NCBI RefSeq assembly: GCF_001641265.1
Contig: NW_020167520.1
Location: forward strand, 1,240,001 to 1,304,000
Origin: Pseudogymnoascus destructans
Lineage: Eukaryota; Ascomycota; Leotiomycetes; Thelebolales; Thelebolaceae
Length of the DNA stretch: 64,000 nucleotides
Direction of reading: 5' to 3'
Below the pieces are notes generated by a model. That model had not been told where the DNA came from. It saw only the letters and a list, made by a program, of their open reading frames with translations, and searched no databases. How positions within the stretch are numbered: the stretch's first letter is position 1; every line of letters begins with the position of its first letter. The position numbers and the translations under genes were made by a program. Below are positions 22,648-33,497 of this stretch, piece by piece.

Positions 22648-23476
22648 ATGATCAAGTCAACGCAGATCGCGAGGTTAGATGGTACGCACCGCCAATTCTC
22701 AATTCTAAGGCCCAATGAAACCTATGCTAACGTGTTTCTTTAGGGCTCATGCTATGCGCATCGATCGATGACGAGGCTGTTCGTACACCACCCCCTTGAA
22801 CTATGCGAAACGGTACTGACCAGACCTAACAGACTGAGAATGCCCTCACGGAAATCAAATCAAACGTTAAGATGGTTCTGAGGCGGTTAAACCGCAACTC
22901 AGAACCACAAGCCAGTATTGAAAGCGGGGCCTACACATTACAGTGAGCAGAAACCTGCCTCGGCACTGCCATTACAGAGGACAACAAAGCTGATACACGA
23001 TCCCCAGTTACCTCATCGTCAACAGCATAGTTTACATCGCCATATGCGAGCGCTCATACCCCCGCAAGCTCGCTTTCACCTACCTATCCGACCTCTCCTC
23101 CGAGTTCAGCTCAACATACACAAACGCGCAACTCACCGCACCCTCTCTGCGACCATATGCCTTCATGGAGTTTGACACCTTCATCCAGCGTACGAAAGCG
23201 ACGTACTCCGACACGCGCGCGACACAGAACCTGGACAAGCTGAACTCGGAGCTGCAGGACGTGACGAAGGTGATGACGAAGAATATCGAGGATCTGCTGT
23301 ACCGAGGAGACAGCCTGGAGCGCATGGGGGAGATGAGCTCCAGGCTCAGGGATGATAGTAAGAAGTATAAGAGGGCGGCGGTAAGGATTAATTGGGAGCT
23401 GCTTATGAAGCAGTACGGGCCGATAGGTGGATTGATTCTGTTCATCGTTGTATTTTTGTGGTGGAGGTTTTTCTAG
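22648..23476 (+). CDS. SEC22: SEC22 R-SNARE (ER-Golgi v-SNARE)
   Basis: Four exons, 22648-22681, 22744-22778, 22833-22942 and 23008-23476, give 215 aa, the usual Sec22 length. The small first exons were placed from family sequence: MIKSTQIARLDG, then LMLCASIDDEA, then TENALTEIKSNVKMVLRRLN, then YLIVNSIVYIAICERSYPRKL. This is the longin domain. The SNARE motif spans residues ~130-190 (NLDKLNSELQDVTKVM..LYRGDSLERM), with Arg as zero-layer residue, followed by a C-terminal anchor (GPIGGLILFIVVFLWWRFF). Known role: fusion of vesicles between ER and Golgi. The second intron starts with GTTCGT, as does one in GYP7. Confidence 0.96.
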
Positions 23477-24667
23477 AGGAGCTGTGGCAAGGCAGTGCAA
23501 TCGTGGCGGGGAGAATAGACTACCGATGAATGTCAGAGAAGTGCCAACGCGGGTGGGACAGTGGTAATCTGGACGCGTGGAACGCGGCAAGGGAGAAGGA
23601 AATAGGAGGAAATGTAATATGAGAGACAGAAACGCGAGTTTCGCGTTATGCTTGCATATCACGCGTCAGATAGAGCTAAGCAAATATGAAGAAGGTTCTT
23701 CCCGTCATATCAGGCCAATAACTTCACGTCGAATGTGTCTAGGTTTTGGGCTTGCAGATTGCCGGTGACTGACCCGGGTCATTGGCCTCTTGAGGCTTGG
23801 TGCCATGCCTCATTTTCGTGAGATCGGTATGCGTTTCGGCCAACGAAAACACGAAAAGGATAATCACAACAGTTCATAAAGATCGACTCCTAACTGTAGT
23901 CGGTCTGCGGTGCATCCGCTGGTGATTTAAGGGCGCTGCGATGGCGGGGTAAAGGATCGCAGATCTGCATGCTTTAGAAATTCGATTTTACGACACGTCG
24001 CGCGAATCTGGAAATTACTGCGTCGCGATGTGAGACCGCAAAACTCTGCATCTGCACTGTGATGGTGAATGTTTCTCATATTACATACCACTGCGAGGTA
24101 CAGCTCTCCAAACAGCAATGAAATTACATGGTAACCACACTTGTTCCAACAATGGCCAAACATCAACTCTTCTATTAGACATTATTATGGGGTTAGATAT
24201 CGTACTCGTAGTTTGGTGCAGCCGTTTCCCGCGTCACGTATGACGATGTATCAATAAATGCTTGATACTAGATACCCCTTTTCACGGAAGGCCGGTAATG
24301 AAGATGGCCAACGTCGCATTGTTGTATTGTAGTGGAATTATCGTCAGACAGGAGGTTTCACGTTGTTGCCTCTCAACTGCAGCAGGCCGTCGGTTATCAG
24401 GGGTCATTGGACAACCCCCTTTTTGAACTGTGGGTGTTTGCTGAGACCTGTTGAGAGGCCAAGAGGGCCAGCTATATTAGAATCTCTGGCTGCCCGATCT
24501 GGTGCTTAACGAACGATATAAACTCAACACACCCTCTACCCTCTATCTCTCGAAACCAAAACCAATTTCTTTTTTCGCTGGAAAGCCTTCACAAACATAC
24601 CTCGCCACCAACGCAAGTGCTCGCCCTCCCCGTTTCCAGCCATCTAGTCTTAACTATTTTATAGAAC
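23477..24667. other. Intergenic between SEC22 and the small secreted protein gene
   Basis: About 1.2 kb without a supported gene. Near its right end a TATAAA (24517-24522) and a C/A-rich leader precede the secreted protein at 24668. An antisense 79-codon frame (23927-24166) has no motif. Confidence 0.5.
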
Positions 24668-24874
24668 ATGAAATTCCACGTCACAGTCATCTTCCTCCTC
24701 GCGCCTCTCGCACTTGCTGCGCTGGATGGTAAAAATAACGGCAACCCACCACATACTACAATCCATGTCAGCGAGGCATTAAATTCAGCTATTGCCAAAC
24801 TTGGTGGCCTATTGGGGGGGGTTGGAGCCCCTGGAGCTGTCCCCGGAGCTGCCCCTGGCGCCGCTCCCGTTTAA
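24668..24874 (+). CDS. Small secreted protein (68 aa), Gly/Ala/Pro-rich tail
   Basis: ATG at 24668 behind TATAAA at 24517. Residues 1-18 are a clear signal peptide (MKFHVTVIFLLAPLALA). The mature ~50 aa holds an amphipathic segment (VSEALNSAIAKLGGLLGG) and a GAPGAVPGAAPGAAP tail. No cysteines. The amphipathic segment resembles the repeat units of the large secreted precursor 1.6 kb downstream, so the two may be related; this is inference. No known family is recognised; an effector- or surface-coating role cannot be shown from sequence. Confidence 0.65.
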   Translation: MKFHVTVIFLLAPLALAALDGKNNGNPPHTTIHVSEALNSAIAKLGGLLGGVGAPGAVPGAAPGAAPV

Positions 24875-26322
24875 ATAGAAGCCCTTTGTGTACTCAGGGT
24901 TGAAGCATGGAGACGTCCAAGCATGCCTATCAAAGAGTACATCATTTGTCGTTTGGTTGCAACCAAGGAATAAGGAGCAGTTTGCCTATTGTTGGATTAG
25001 TTACCAGTATTTTAAAACCACATACTGTTCATTACGTTGTATTCTCAGCTTGTAAATGCATCTGGCCTTGATGAGAGAGATGAGAAACTTATTCAAACTG
25101 ATGGGCGTATTTTCACAACGTAAAGCTTCACCAGCTTGATCAGTAGAAAAAAAGTTATATACATAATTCCAAGGAAATTAACTACGACTGCTCACCGACC
25201 ACGTAGTTTTTGTTAGCTCCTAATGATTGCGACTTGGATCACAAGAGGCCATCTGCCGTAAAGTGATGGTCACATACGTTAGAATCCCTGCATGACGACT
25301 AATGCGGCATGGTACCTGCAGGTCAGTAATACGCTTAAACTTGATTCGTGAAGTGTTACTATACTGTCATCCGCGAATCATTCCCAGCTGAGAAACTTGC
25401 TCTGGGGTGGGCCAAGCATCGTACGACGTGATAGCGACACGGCTTTCCCATTCGCCTCATCTCAAATGCCTCAAAAGTCTCACATTTCAACTTTTCGTCA
25501 GGCATACTGATGCAACTGCTGTGTTCAATCCTTTCGGCACATGTCAATGTAGTTACTGTATGCCTAAGGTGTGTAATACCTCAAGGTATAATTTAAATAC
25601 AGAGCGACGATAACTACCCTCCTTACTGTCATATGCCACTTTCGACATCCCAGTTTTTATATCAAAAACGCGTAAATACCTCGTCCACAGATGCAAAGTC
25701 TCTCCACCCCCAGTTTACTCCTTACCACGCTCTCATCTTTTGTACCTGTTTTCAGGATCTAAATCCCCCCAAGGGCGGCGACCTTACGGGGCTTTGAAAT
25801 ACAATCCCTCGTGTACTGGACCTGGGACTACAAACTGGAGAATAATACATTAAGGCCGCAAATAATTATTTTTAACATGTTATTTTTACTTGGAGTTATG
25901 TACAGTATTTCACCTCCAATTACATTCTACACCAGTAAATAAAATGTATCCCGCCCCTTTGGGGATTCAAGGGGTCGCATGCACCCCAGTTGCGCGGAAC
26001 AATGAAGCCGTCTCACACAAACGTCTCACATGCCTTATCATCAACTGCAGCAATCCATCCTCAGTCACCCGACTCGTAAAAATGTCTGACGCGAGGAAAT
26101 TGCCTGCGTTACTCAACTTCGGTGCAGGTTCGGGAGACATTTGGCGAAAGGGGATTCCAAATAAACCATATAAGACTACGGATTCTCATCTCATCGACCT
26201 CCCTACGACAATCGACAGGATACAATCCACAACCACGAGTCTACCACCGACACCCCTCGACCACCAGCGTAAGCATCCTACTCCCTGTCGCGTCAGATAA
26301 CATTCTAACACGCGTCTAGAAA
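24875..26322. promoter_or_regulatory. Intergenic and leader of the Kex2-type precursor gene
   Basis: About 1.45 kb. Frames at 25407 and 25890 lack motifs. Just before the ATG at 26323 a 5'-UTR intron is visible: GTAAGC donor at 26269, CTAAC branch site, and CTAG acceptor ending at 26319, three bases before the start codon. Confidence 0.6.
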
Positions 26323-27714
26323 ATGCATTTCCACCTCGCCACGGTCCTCATCCTCATCCCTCTCCTCACCGCTGCTCCAACCCCAAACATTGAGCAACGC
26401 CAGCCCGCCGATGTTACGGATACATTAAAAGGCGCACTTGGTCAGCTCACCGGGGGCCTCGGAAAACTCCCAACCGGCAATGGAAAGCGCGCCGATATCA
26501 CGAAGACAGTAACCAACACCCTGGGGCAACTCACGGGAGCTCTCGGCGGCGGCCTCACGAAGCTCCCAGGTGGCAAGCGCCAGGTTCCTGATATCGCGGG
26601 GAAGTTGACCGAGGCACTGAAACAGATCACAGGCGGTGACATCACTAAACTCCCAACCGGTGGAAAGCGCGAGGCGCCCGCCGACATCACCGAAACATTG
26701 ACCAGCACACTGGGGGGGCTCACTGGTAGTCTCACAAAACTCCCAGGCGGTGGAAAGCGCGAGGCGCCCGCCGACATCACCGAAACATTGACCAGCACAC
26801 TGGGGGGGCTCACCGGTGGTCTCGCAAAACTCCCAGGCGGTAAGCGCCAGGCCCCTGATGTCTCGAGAACACTGATGAGTGTCGTGGACCTTGCCCTCGG
26901 CCAGGGCAACGAAGTAAACCCCAAAGGTCTACTTAACTCGCGCGAGTCCGTCGATGTCGGGACGGCACTGCTCGAAGCACTGAAGCTCGCCAAGCCCATC
27001 ACAAACTTTCCAAATGGCAAGCGTGACAGCATTGATATCGCGAAGGCAGTATCGGAAATACTGGACCCGGTCAACGGAGCCTTCAGCAAGGACTACAGCA
27101 AGGATTTTAAATTCCCAGATGGCGCAAAGAAGCCAAATGGCAAGCGCAACGACGGCATTGATGTCACGAAGACAGTAGGCCAGATACTTAGCCCTTTCAG
27201 CGATGCTCTCGGGAAGGACTACTCAAAGGACTATAAGATCCATGATGACAAAAAGACACCATCCGGCAAGCGCGGCGGCATTGATGGCACAGGGGCAGTA
27301 GCCGCCGTACTGGGACAGATCACCGGAGCCATTGAGAACAGCAAGGGCTACAAGCCAGACGGTCTTGAAACCCCATCTCAATCTCACAAGCGCCAAGGTC
27401 TTCTAGCTGGCCTACTGGGGAAGCTTACCGGGGGCCTCGGCGGGTTGAAACCTCCAGGTTCAGGACGCAAGCGCCAAGACGCCGCAGATGCCACAAACGC
27501 GGTGCCATTAGCGGGCGCACTACTGCAGCTCGCCGAAGCCCTCGGCGGTGGAGCTCTCAAGGACGGGAAGGTACCCGAGGGTTATAAACTGCCGGATGGG
27601 TTTGAGACCCCATCCCAAACCAAACAGGAGAAGCGCATCGATGTCGCGTCCGCTGCAAAGGGTGTGATATACGAGGTCATCGACGGCGTCACCAAGCCCA
27701 CAAAGAACTTATAA
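26323..27714 (+). CDS. Secreted Lys-Arg-punctuated repeat precursor (Kex2-processed type)
   Basis: Single coding exon of 463 aa. A signal peptide (MHFHLATVLILIPLLTAAPT) is followed by repeated units that each end in KR: eleven KR sites divide the protein into twelve segments. The first five or six segments are close copies of a ~28-aa amphipathic unit: a hydrophilic start (ADITETL), a GGLTGGL or GQLTGAL core, then KLPGGKR. Middle segments are more diverged, with YSKDYK/YKPDG motifs. Two sites read KREAPA, where the EA and PA dipeptides could be trimmed by a Ste13-type dipeptidyl peptidase, as in yeast alpha-factor. No cysteines. Fungal proteins of this design give repellent-like surface peptides, pheromones or RiPP cores; no UstY-like gene is adjacent. 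Function unknown. Confidence 0.85.
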   Translation: MHFHLATVLILIPLLTAAPTPNIEQRQPADVTDTLKGALGQLTGGLGKLPTGNGKRADITKTVTNTLGQLTGALGGGLTKLPGGKRQVPDIAGKLTEALKQITGGDITKLPTGGKREAPADITETLTSTLGGLTGSLTKLPGGGKREAPADITETLTSTLGGLTGGLAKLPGGKRQAPDVSRTLMSVVDLALGQGNEVNPKGLLNSRESVDVGTALLEALKLAKPITNFPNGKRDSIDIAKAVSEILDPVNGAFSKDYSKDFKFPDGAKKPNGKRNDGIDVTKTVGQILSPFSDALGKDYSKDYKIHDDKKTPSGKRGGIDGTGAVAAVLGQITGAIENSKGYKPDGLETPSQSHKRQGLLAGLLGKLTGGLGGLKPPGSGRKRQDAADATNAVPLAGALLQLAEALGGGALKDGKVPEGYKLPDGFETPSQTKQEKRIDVASAAKGVIYEVIDGVTKPTKNL

Positions 27715-28134
27715 GGGCCTTCTCTTGGACTGGATGTACGGGCGAGCTCGTTGATGTTTTTATTCGGGCGGCGAGAGAGGGTCGTGGACCTTTGGGGTGT
27801 TGGCGTGGAGGGTATGAAGTGGTTGTGTCTGGCTGTTGTATTCTTCGTTTCTTGTCTTAAAATATCAGGGGTTAAAAAGGTTAGCCTGTGAGGTGCACCA
27901 TGGCAAGATCTTCGCCGGAAAAGCCTCAAGAGGGTTGCAGGTTTGGCGTGTATTGATTTATGTATTTTCTGTCTACCGGAGCTAGCATTTCTCACATTGC
28001 GCAGCTATAACGGCATTATAATATACCATATTAAACATACCTTCCAATATAATACTGACATTATGTATGCACTCGTTCTGCATCTCGGAATTTTTACACT
28101 CTGCCACTCGATCCCACTCACTAGAAGCATTTCA
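27715..28134. other. Intergenic between convergent genes
   Basis: About 420 bases between the 3' ends of the precursor gene and the CLPTM1 gene. Antisense and shifted frames crossing it have no motif. Confidence 0.5.
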
Positions 28135-30216
28135 CTACTTCCTCTTCACTGCTCCACTCTTCTTCGAGCTCCCCGATGCCTTCACCTCGCCGGCATTCCC
28201 CGCATTCCCCATCTTGACACTCGCATCCCCACCAGCCGGAGTAGTCAACGGCTTGTTGGCAATCTTCTCCTCGATCTCCTCGTCATCGCCACCCTGTCCG
28301 AACTCATTCACGCGCTTGTAATCAACCTTGTACTTATAGCTCTGGTACAAGTACACGAAGAAGATAACATCATCACGCAGCGTCGCCAAGCGGTGCAGCA
28401 TCGGCATCTTAATGGTGAACGCGAAAAGATCGTCGATGAACGTGTTGAGGAACTTGTATGTCATAGCTCTTGCCGGCATGTGTGCGACGGACTTGAGGCG
28501 GTAGTTGATGTACAGCGATGGCACCATCATCAAGAATCCGTAGGCGTAGACGGAGCCGACGAGAGTCGCGATGATGAAGGAGTACCACGACTTGTGCGTC
28601 TCGTAAATGAGAGAGTAGGCAGCGTAGGCGATGAGAAGCGGGACCGCGACGGCATAGAGATACTTGAATGCTACGGCATCGTATTCCTTCGTCTTCTCTT
28701 CCGTCTCGGACAGCTTGTGCTTGTCTTCGAAAGCGATGCGGTATGGCATGATAGAATTTGGGTTCGGGCGGATGCGTACGTTAACCATCTTAGTTACCTT
28801 CCAGAATTCAAGCAGAATGCCCATGCCTTGACTAGCTAGAATCATCCAACTAGTGTTCTCGTTGTTATCGAGGAGATACAAGAAGATGACAGCTTGCATA
28901 AACACGTTTCCAAGGATGGCGCGGACGGAAATACCGACGTTATCCTTCTTGTTGCGGAAATGTGACTTGAGAAATTAGCAACAATTTAGAATAGTTCACG
29001 ACGGGTAAACTTACAATATCGCTCTTGAATGCGAGCATTTCAAAGAGCATGTGGAAGATGCTGACTATCACGGTCGTGCTGAGCAGGTAAATGTTGGTAT
29101 CAAGAAGGACCTCCTTAATCATCTCGAACTCGGAGCCATCACCGCCTCCAGGGGGCAATGGCCCTCCCATGGCAGCAGCCCTAGCAGTCGCCTTCTGGCT
29201 TTCATCAATGCTTGCAATAATGCTATAAAGCCAGTTTGCCTGGTTGTTCAGGTCAATATGGATTGGGAGACGAGTGACGGTCGAGTTTAGCTCTTCCATG
29301 TGGGCGCGGAGTTGCCAGAATGTGTTGACGAAGAAGACCGGGTAATACCAGCTGTTCTGTCCAGTCGCATCGCGGGCTCCAGTTGACTCGATGTGGGTGA
29401 ACTGGCGAGCTGCAGGGTGCATGTTTGGGTACGACATAACTCCAGTGTTTGGGACGAACGACATCGTGAAGTTTGGATGATAGAAAGATTTGATAATTGG
29501 GCCTTGGATAGTGTCTTCCTCATCAATATCTTCCGTTTCATCCGCCGCAGACAAGAGGTTCTTGGTCTTCTTGGTCTTCTTCTTGGCAATATATTGTGTG
29601 AGAGGACGGATGAAGTGGTAGGCGTTTCCTGGATCATAACCCGCGACCGAGGGGTCGAGCGTGCTTCCGGTCTTTCCAATGTAATAATGACCCCAGAGGG
29701 TTCCGTTGTTTTGAACCTCCTTTGGTACATCAAACTCGGCGTCAATGACCCTCTTATCATTGGAGTCGCCAATTTTAAACGCGGTCTCATCTGCAACCAC
29801 CCGCTCCTTCGGTACTCTGGAAAGTGGCTCATGCACAAATGTCGGGGACACCACAATAATGAGGTCCACTGCGACATTATCTTCCCATATTGGCGCGATT
29901 TGCTGCGGAATCGGGTTGTATGAAGCTCCTGGTGCAAGCTTGTCTGGTCGCGCAGTGTACGGAGGTATAACGCCGGTGTTGGCCGGTATCACGTTTCCTG
30001 CAGCATCTGTAGCCGTTGCAGGCTTTTGTCCCGTTAACTTGCCTAGGACAAATTGGATGGCGACAAAAATAGCGATTCCCTGAACCGCAGACTGGATGAA
30101 TGGCTTGCAAGGTGTCAGCATCGAAACCCTACGCAATTGTGGCTGGTTAAGGTACTTACGCTCACGCGGCTCGTACTACCGGCTGCGGCAGCAGCTGGAG
30201 CTGCTGGAGGAGCCAT
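28135..30216 (-). CDS. CLPTM1-family membrane protein
   Basis: Minus-strand exons 30216-30160, 29015-30091 and 28135-28965 give 654 aa. The first intron (30092-30159) was placed with GTAAGT and TCCAG so that MAPPAAPAAAAAGSTSRVS joins SAVQGIAIFVAIQFVLGK. A second intron (28966-29014) joins FKSDI to SHFRNKKDNVGISVRAI. Conserved blocks include YYPVFFVNTFWQLR, SWYYPV, the SHFRNKKDNVG(I)S box, and FLYLLDNNENTSWMILASQGMG, followed by several membrane segments and a charged tail. The family (human CLPTM1/CLPTM1L) comprises ER multi-pass proteins linked to receptor trafficking or lipid scrambling. The exact fungal function is not established. Length and motifs fit well. Confidence 0.93.
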
Positions 30217-31099
30217 CTTCAAAGGTGGTTGAAGGATGAAGCTTCGTATGTACAGTGCTGTCGTTGATGAGGCTCTTGAAGGACGAGAGAGATCGTCGCT
30301 TGGCACTGTAAGGTTAGTCGTTAATAGTGAGTGGATGCATCACAACATCATCCTCGCTAGCCTGCGATTGGGATTGGGAACAGTGGTAGTAAACAATTTT
30401 CTCAAATATAATTTTATTTACTGTTTATATTAGATCTACCGCAGCTATTTAATATCTAAACATTATAATTTATTATCGGTACTCTCTCGGCGTGGCGAAG
30501 ACCGAGCACCAAGAGCTTATCAATACGTCACGTGGCGATAAACATGGGAGATGGCCTCTCCCAGGGTTCACACCTACATTCCATTTCCTCGACTTCTATT
30601 GGTCAGACACCGTTATGCCGCCGTTGCCGGTGGCCTGTCCTACGTCAGATTGGGTCCCTCTGGTCTGGGTCACTCGGTCTGGATTGGACGGCCGCCCGCC
30701 GCTTCCCTGCCACTATAAGAGTCACCGAGTCGCCCCCAACGATACTCTACTCATCTTCTCTCATAAGACAAACGAATTATCAAAGGGATATATACAGATT
30801 TATACGGTCCTTACTGCTATTCTACTACGACTTTATCATCCTCGGGTTTCTACACATACATACACGCTTGGAGCTCTTCGGTTTTCCTTTTCTGGCGAGT
30901 TGCACACTAGATCAGAATACACCCAGTGACACCTTTGTACCTCGCGCCACGAAGGACACAAAATCGACCAGTCAACACTATTGAACTCGCATCGTTTTAC
31001 ACATCTATAAGACCAAGGCATTATTCCGATCACAGGTGAGATAGATTTTCCCGACCCCGCTTACTTCCAAGACCTCACTGACTAAACCCGACCTCAGCT
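30217..31099. promoter_or_regulatory. Divergent promoter region CLPTM1 / LOG, with 5'-UTR intron
   Basis: About 880 bases between divergent genes. On the plus strand a TATAAG (30714-30719) fits the LOG gene, and a leader intron runs from the GTGAGA donor at 31036 to the CAG ending at 31097, two bases before the ATG at 31100. The leader is long; the 145-codon frame at 30492 is not in a coding phase with LOG. Confidence 0.55.
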
Positions 31100-31939
31100 A
31101 TGTCGCCGCCATCTAACATGGGTCCCGTGGAGACCCTCGACATGTTCGACAACAAGGGTCCATTCGATGCCCAGCTACAAACAGACCTCGCATTCAACGA
31201 GAAGATCGCTGCCGGAATCGTGGCGCCACAGACCGAGGAGATCGCTCTCGACCTGAAGAGCGCCCCCACCGACGACGCACCACCAAGAACTATTTGTGTT
31301 TTCTGCGGAGCTTCTTCGGGCAATTCACCAGTATTCATGGAAGCGGCTCGTGACCTCGCGCGGGAATTCCACAAGCAGAACATCAAGCTGGTGTACGGTG
31401 GCGGAACCGTAGGATTGATGGGCGAAATCGCTCGTACTCTCGTCAGTCTGTCCGGACCAAACTCTGTGCACGGCATTATTCCAGAGCCGCTCGTCGTCTT
31501 CGAGCAGGGTCCAGATAGCAAGGCCCCTTCGAAGAACGGAGGGAAGCACGGCGTTCCTGACGAAGCTACCTACGGAACAACAACCATCGTCGAGGACATG
31601 CACACAAGAAAGCAGATGATGGCACAGGCCGTCATGAAGGGAGGCCCGGGCTCGGGCTTCATTGCCCTCCCCGGAGGATATGGTACGCTGGAGGAGCTGA
31701 TGGAGGTCGTCACGTGGAACCAGCTTGGCATCCACGGCCGCGGCACAATAGTCCTGAACATCGAAGGATATTGGGATGGTCTCCTCAGCTGGGTTGACAA
31801 TTCGATCGGCGCTGGTTTCGTCCGCGAATCAAACCGCAGCATCATCGTCCCAGCCAAGACAGCCCAAGAAGCTGTTGAGTTCCTTTCGGACTACAAGCCG
31901 GCCGATGGGCGCTTCAAGCTTGCCTGGAAGACGCTATAA
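31100..31939 (+). CDS. LOG-family cytokinin riboside 5'-monophosphate phosphoribohydrolase
   Basis: Single coding exon, 279 aa. Residues ~60-270 match the LOG (formerly 'lysine decarboxylase-like') family: CVFCGASSG at the first strand, VYGGGTVGLMG, MHTRKQMM, and the signature PGGYGTLEEL in the nucleotide-binding loop. The N-terminal ~55 residues are an extra segment not seen in the plant or bacterial core. Known reaction: releases free cytokinin base from its riboside monophosphate; many fungal and bacterial members instead act as general nucleotide phosphoribohydrolases. No isopentenyltransferase or P450 lies next to it, so cytokinin production is not indicated by context. Confidence 0.92.
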   Translation: MSPPSNMGPVETLDMFDNKGPFDAQLQTDLAFNEKIAAGIVAPQTEEIALDLKSAPTDDAPPRTICVFCGASSGNSPVFMEAARDLAREFHKQNIKLVYGGGTVGLMGEIARTLVSLSGPNSVHGIIPEPLVVFEQGPDSKAPSKNGGKHGVPDEATYGTTTIVEDMHTRKQMMAQAVMKGGPGSGFIALPGGYGTLEELMEVVTWNQLGIHGRGTIVLNIEGYWDGLLSWVDNSIGAGFVRESNRSIIVPAKTAQEAVEFLSDYKPADGRFKLAWKTL

Positions 31940-32865
31940 GCTGCGACATCATCCAGCGATTTCAGCACTTTTATCATGATTTGACGTCGCTATGCATATC
32001 ACGGAGTTTGGGGATCACTATGTAGCTGGGGTTTTTGCATATAGCGGGTTTTTGGGGGTCTTAGGAGTCGGACTTACGATTTTTACTAGACCAGCAGTGT
32101 GCCCATTTGCCACGCATTAGATGCACCCACTGGCGTATATGCTTGCTTTTGGATGGAAAGAAAGAGAAATAAATATCGTAGAAACATACATCTTGACCAT
32201 TGTAGTAACCGTAAGAATGAATCATACTATTCTTGTGACAACAAGCGGGGTGAATAAGCTTTGAGAGTGAATCCATGCATGCTCACTGTCTTCATCACGA
32301 CCAACAGTCTGCCCTAGGAACTCTCAAGCCCCATATATGGCAAGAACAATTTCTAAGCAAACCCGGTCGCAATATATATGGCAGGAACGATTATCAAGCA
32401 GGCTCCTTGGAGAGCTTCAGCAGTATATAAGGAAGGAACGATTACCAAGCAGGCTCCATCGCAGCTTCCTTGAAATCTTCAGCCTTATATATGGAAAGAA
32501 CGATTTCTAAGCAAGCTCAGTCGCAACTTCCTCAGGCTCCTCAGCCCTATATGGAAAGAACGATTACCAAACAGACTCAGTCGCAGCTTCCGTGAGATCT
32601 CCAGCTTTATATAGGGAAAGTACGATTACCAAGCAAGCTCGATCGCAGCTTCCTCGAAGCTCTAAAGCCCAATATATTGTAAGAACGATTACCCTTGTAG
32701 AGTAGTTTTCAATTCATTAAATTCGCAAATTGATCGCTTTAGGTGACATGATGCTAATGATACACGGTACCAAGTCCATCGTGCCTCTGATATCCACATC
32801 CCTCCGTCCCATCCATAATCGAAATCCTTCCTGTGCGTCTACCTCCACGAAGCCGCGCCTACGAC
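31940..32865. other. Intergenic between LOG and VPS55 with tandem repeats
   Basis: About 925 bases between convergent genes. The middle is the ~60-bp tandem repeat listed separately. No coding frame is supported. Confidence 0.5.
32330..32695. repeat. Tandem repeat, ~50-62-bp unit, seven degenerate copies
   Basis: The core TATATGGAAAGAACGATTAC, then CAAGCAAGCTC and TCGCAGCTTCCT, recurs with its AACGATT/AACAATT element near 32345, 32387, 32437, 32500, 32560, 32622 and 32684. Spacing is mostly 60-62 bases, shorter between the first copies. Each copy carries a TATATA-like string. Confidence 0.85.
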
Positions 32866-33497
32866 TTAGAACTCCTGCTCCTCTTGGAAGAACATCCCGA
32901 AGGTAACGATGGTTCCGTAGATGAGGAGGCCGCCGATGATGGACATTATCATGGCTGGGATGGTGATAATTGCAGAGTGTGCAAGTACTGCCGGCAGTGC
33001 TGTAGATAACCAGTTAGCAAATATTCCTCTATTCCCACTCTGTAAACGCATTCGCCACCCCTCCACACGGCCACTTTCTCCCGGCCCAGGAGCCCATCCT
33101 CTCATCCCCAACCAACACAACATTCTGCCCTCAATCCATATGAGAGAGATGCAAACTCACCAATACCCATAACAACCAGCCCACCCGTAACGAACTTCCC
33201 AAAGTCTAAAATCGCATTGCCGCCGCCCTCCGCGCCGAAGTCGTCAGGATTCGCGCACCGCAAGCATATCCAGTTCGGGAGAGGTGCGATAACGTAGGTG
33301 GCGACGACGAGAAGCGGGTAGTAGGCGTGCCAGAGGGCGCATGAGAGGATGACCAGGAGGAAGCCTACGGCGAGGACCTGTTGGAATTAGTTAGTGGGGA
33401 ACTCGGTGCAGGGAGTAGATCTAGCAGGTGACGGCCGTGGAGCTCGGGGCGGACGTACGAAGGAGAGGGCTATGATGGTCTTGAGACCAGCTGTCAT
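32866..33497 (-). CDS. VPS55: VPS55 / OB-RGRP family endosomal membrane protein
   Basis: Minus-strand exons 33497-33459, 33377-33161 and 32999-32866 give 129 aa. The 161-nt intron 2 hides the link between VVMGI and ALPAVLAHS in simple frame searches. Four hydrophobic segments are visible: KTIIALSFVLAVGFLLVI, YPLLVVATYVIAPLPNW, the ILDFGKFVTGGLVVMGIALPAVLAHS pair, and IMSIIGGLLIYGTIVTFGMFF. The conserved NWICLRCANPDD loop and the GKFVTG..PAVLAH box identify the Vps55 family. Known role: with Vps68, transport from late endosome to vacuole. Complete and typical in length. Confidence 0.95.

Noticed and set aside
25890..26300. 136-codon frame upstream of the KR-repeat precursor
   Set aside because: Runs through the leader and its intron; no signal peptide or motif; the spliced leader explains the region better.
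26323..27714. Assignment of the KR-repeat protein to a named RiPP pathway
   Set aside because: No UstY-like oxidase, tyrosinase or methyltransferase gene is nearby and the units lack a conserved cyclisable core such as a Tyr-containing tetrapeptide.
32330..32695. CRISPR-like array
   Set aside because: Units are degenerate throughout with no unique spacers, and the genome is fungal.
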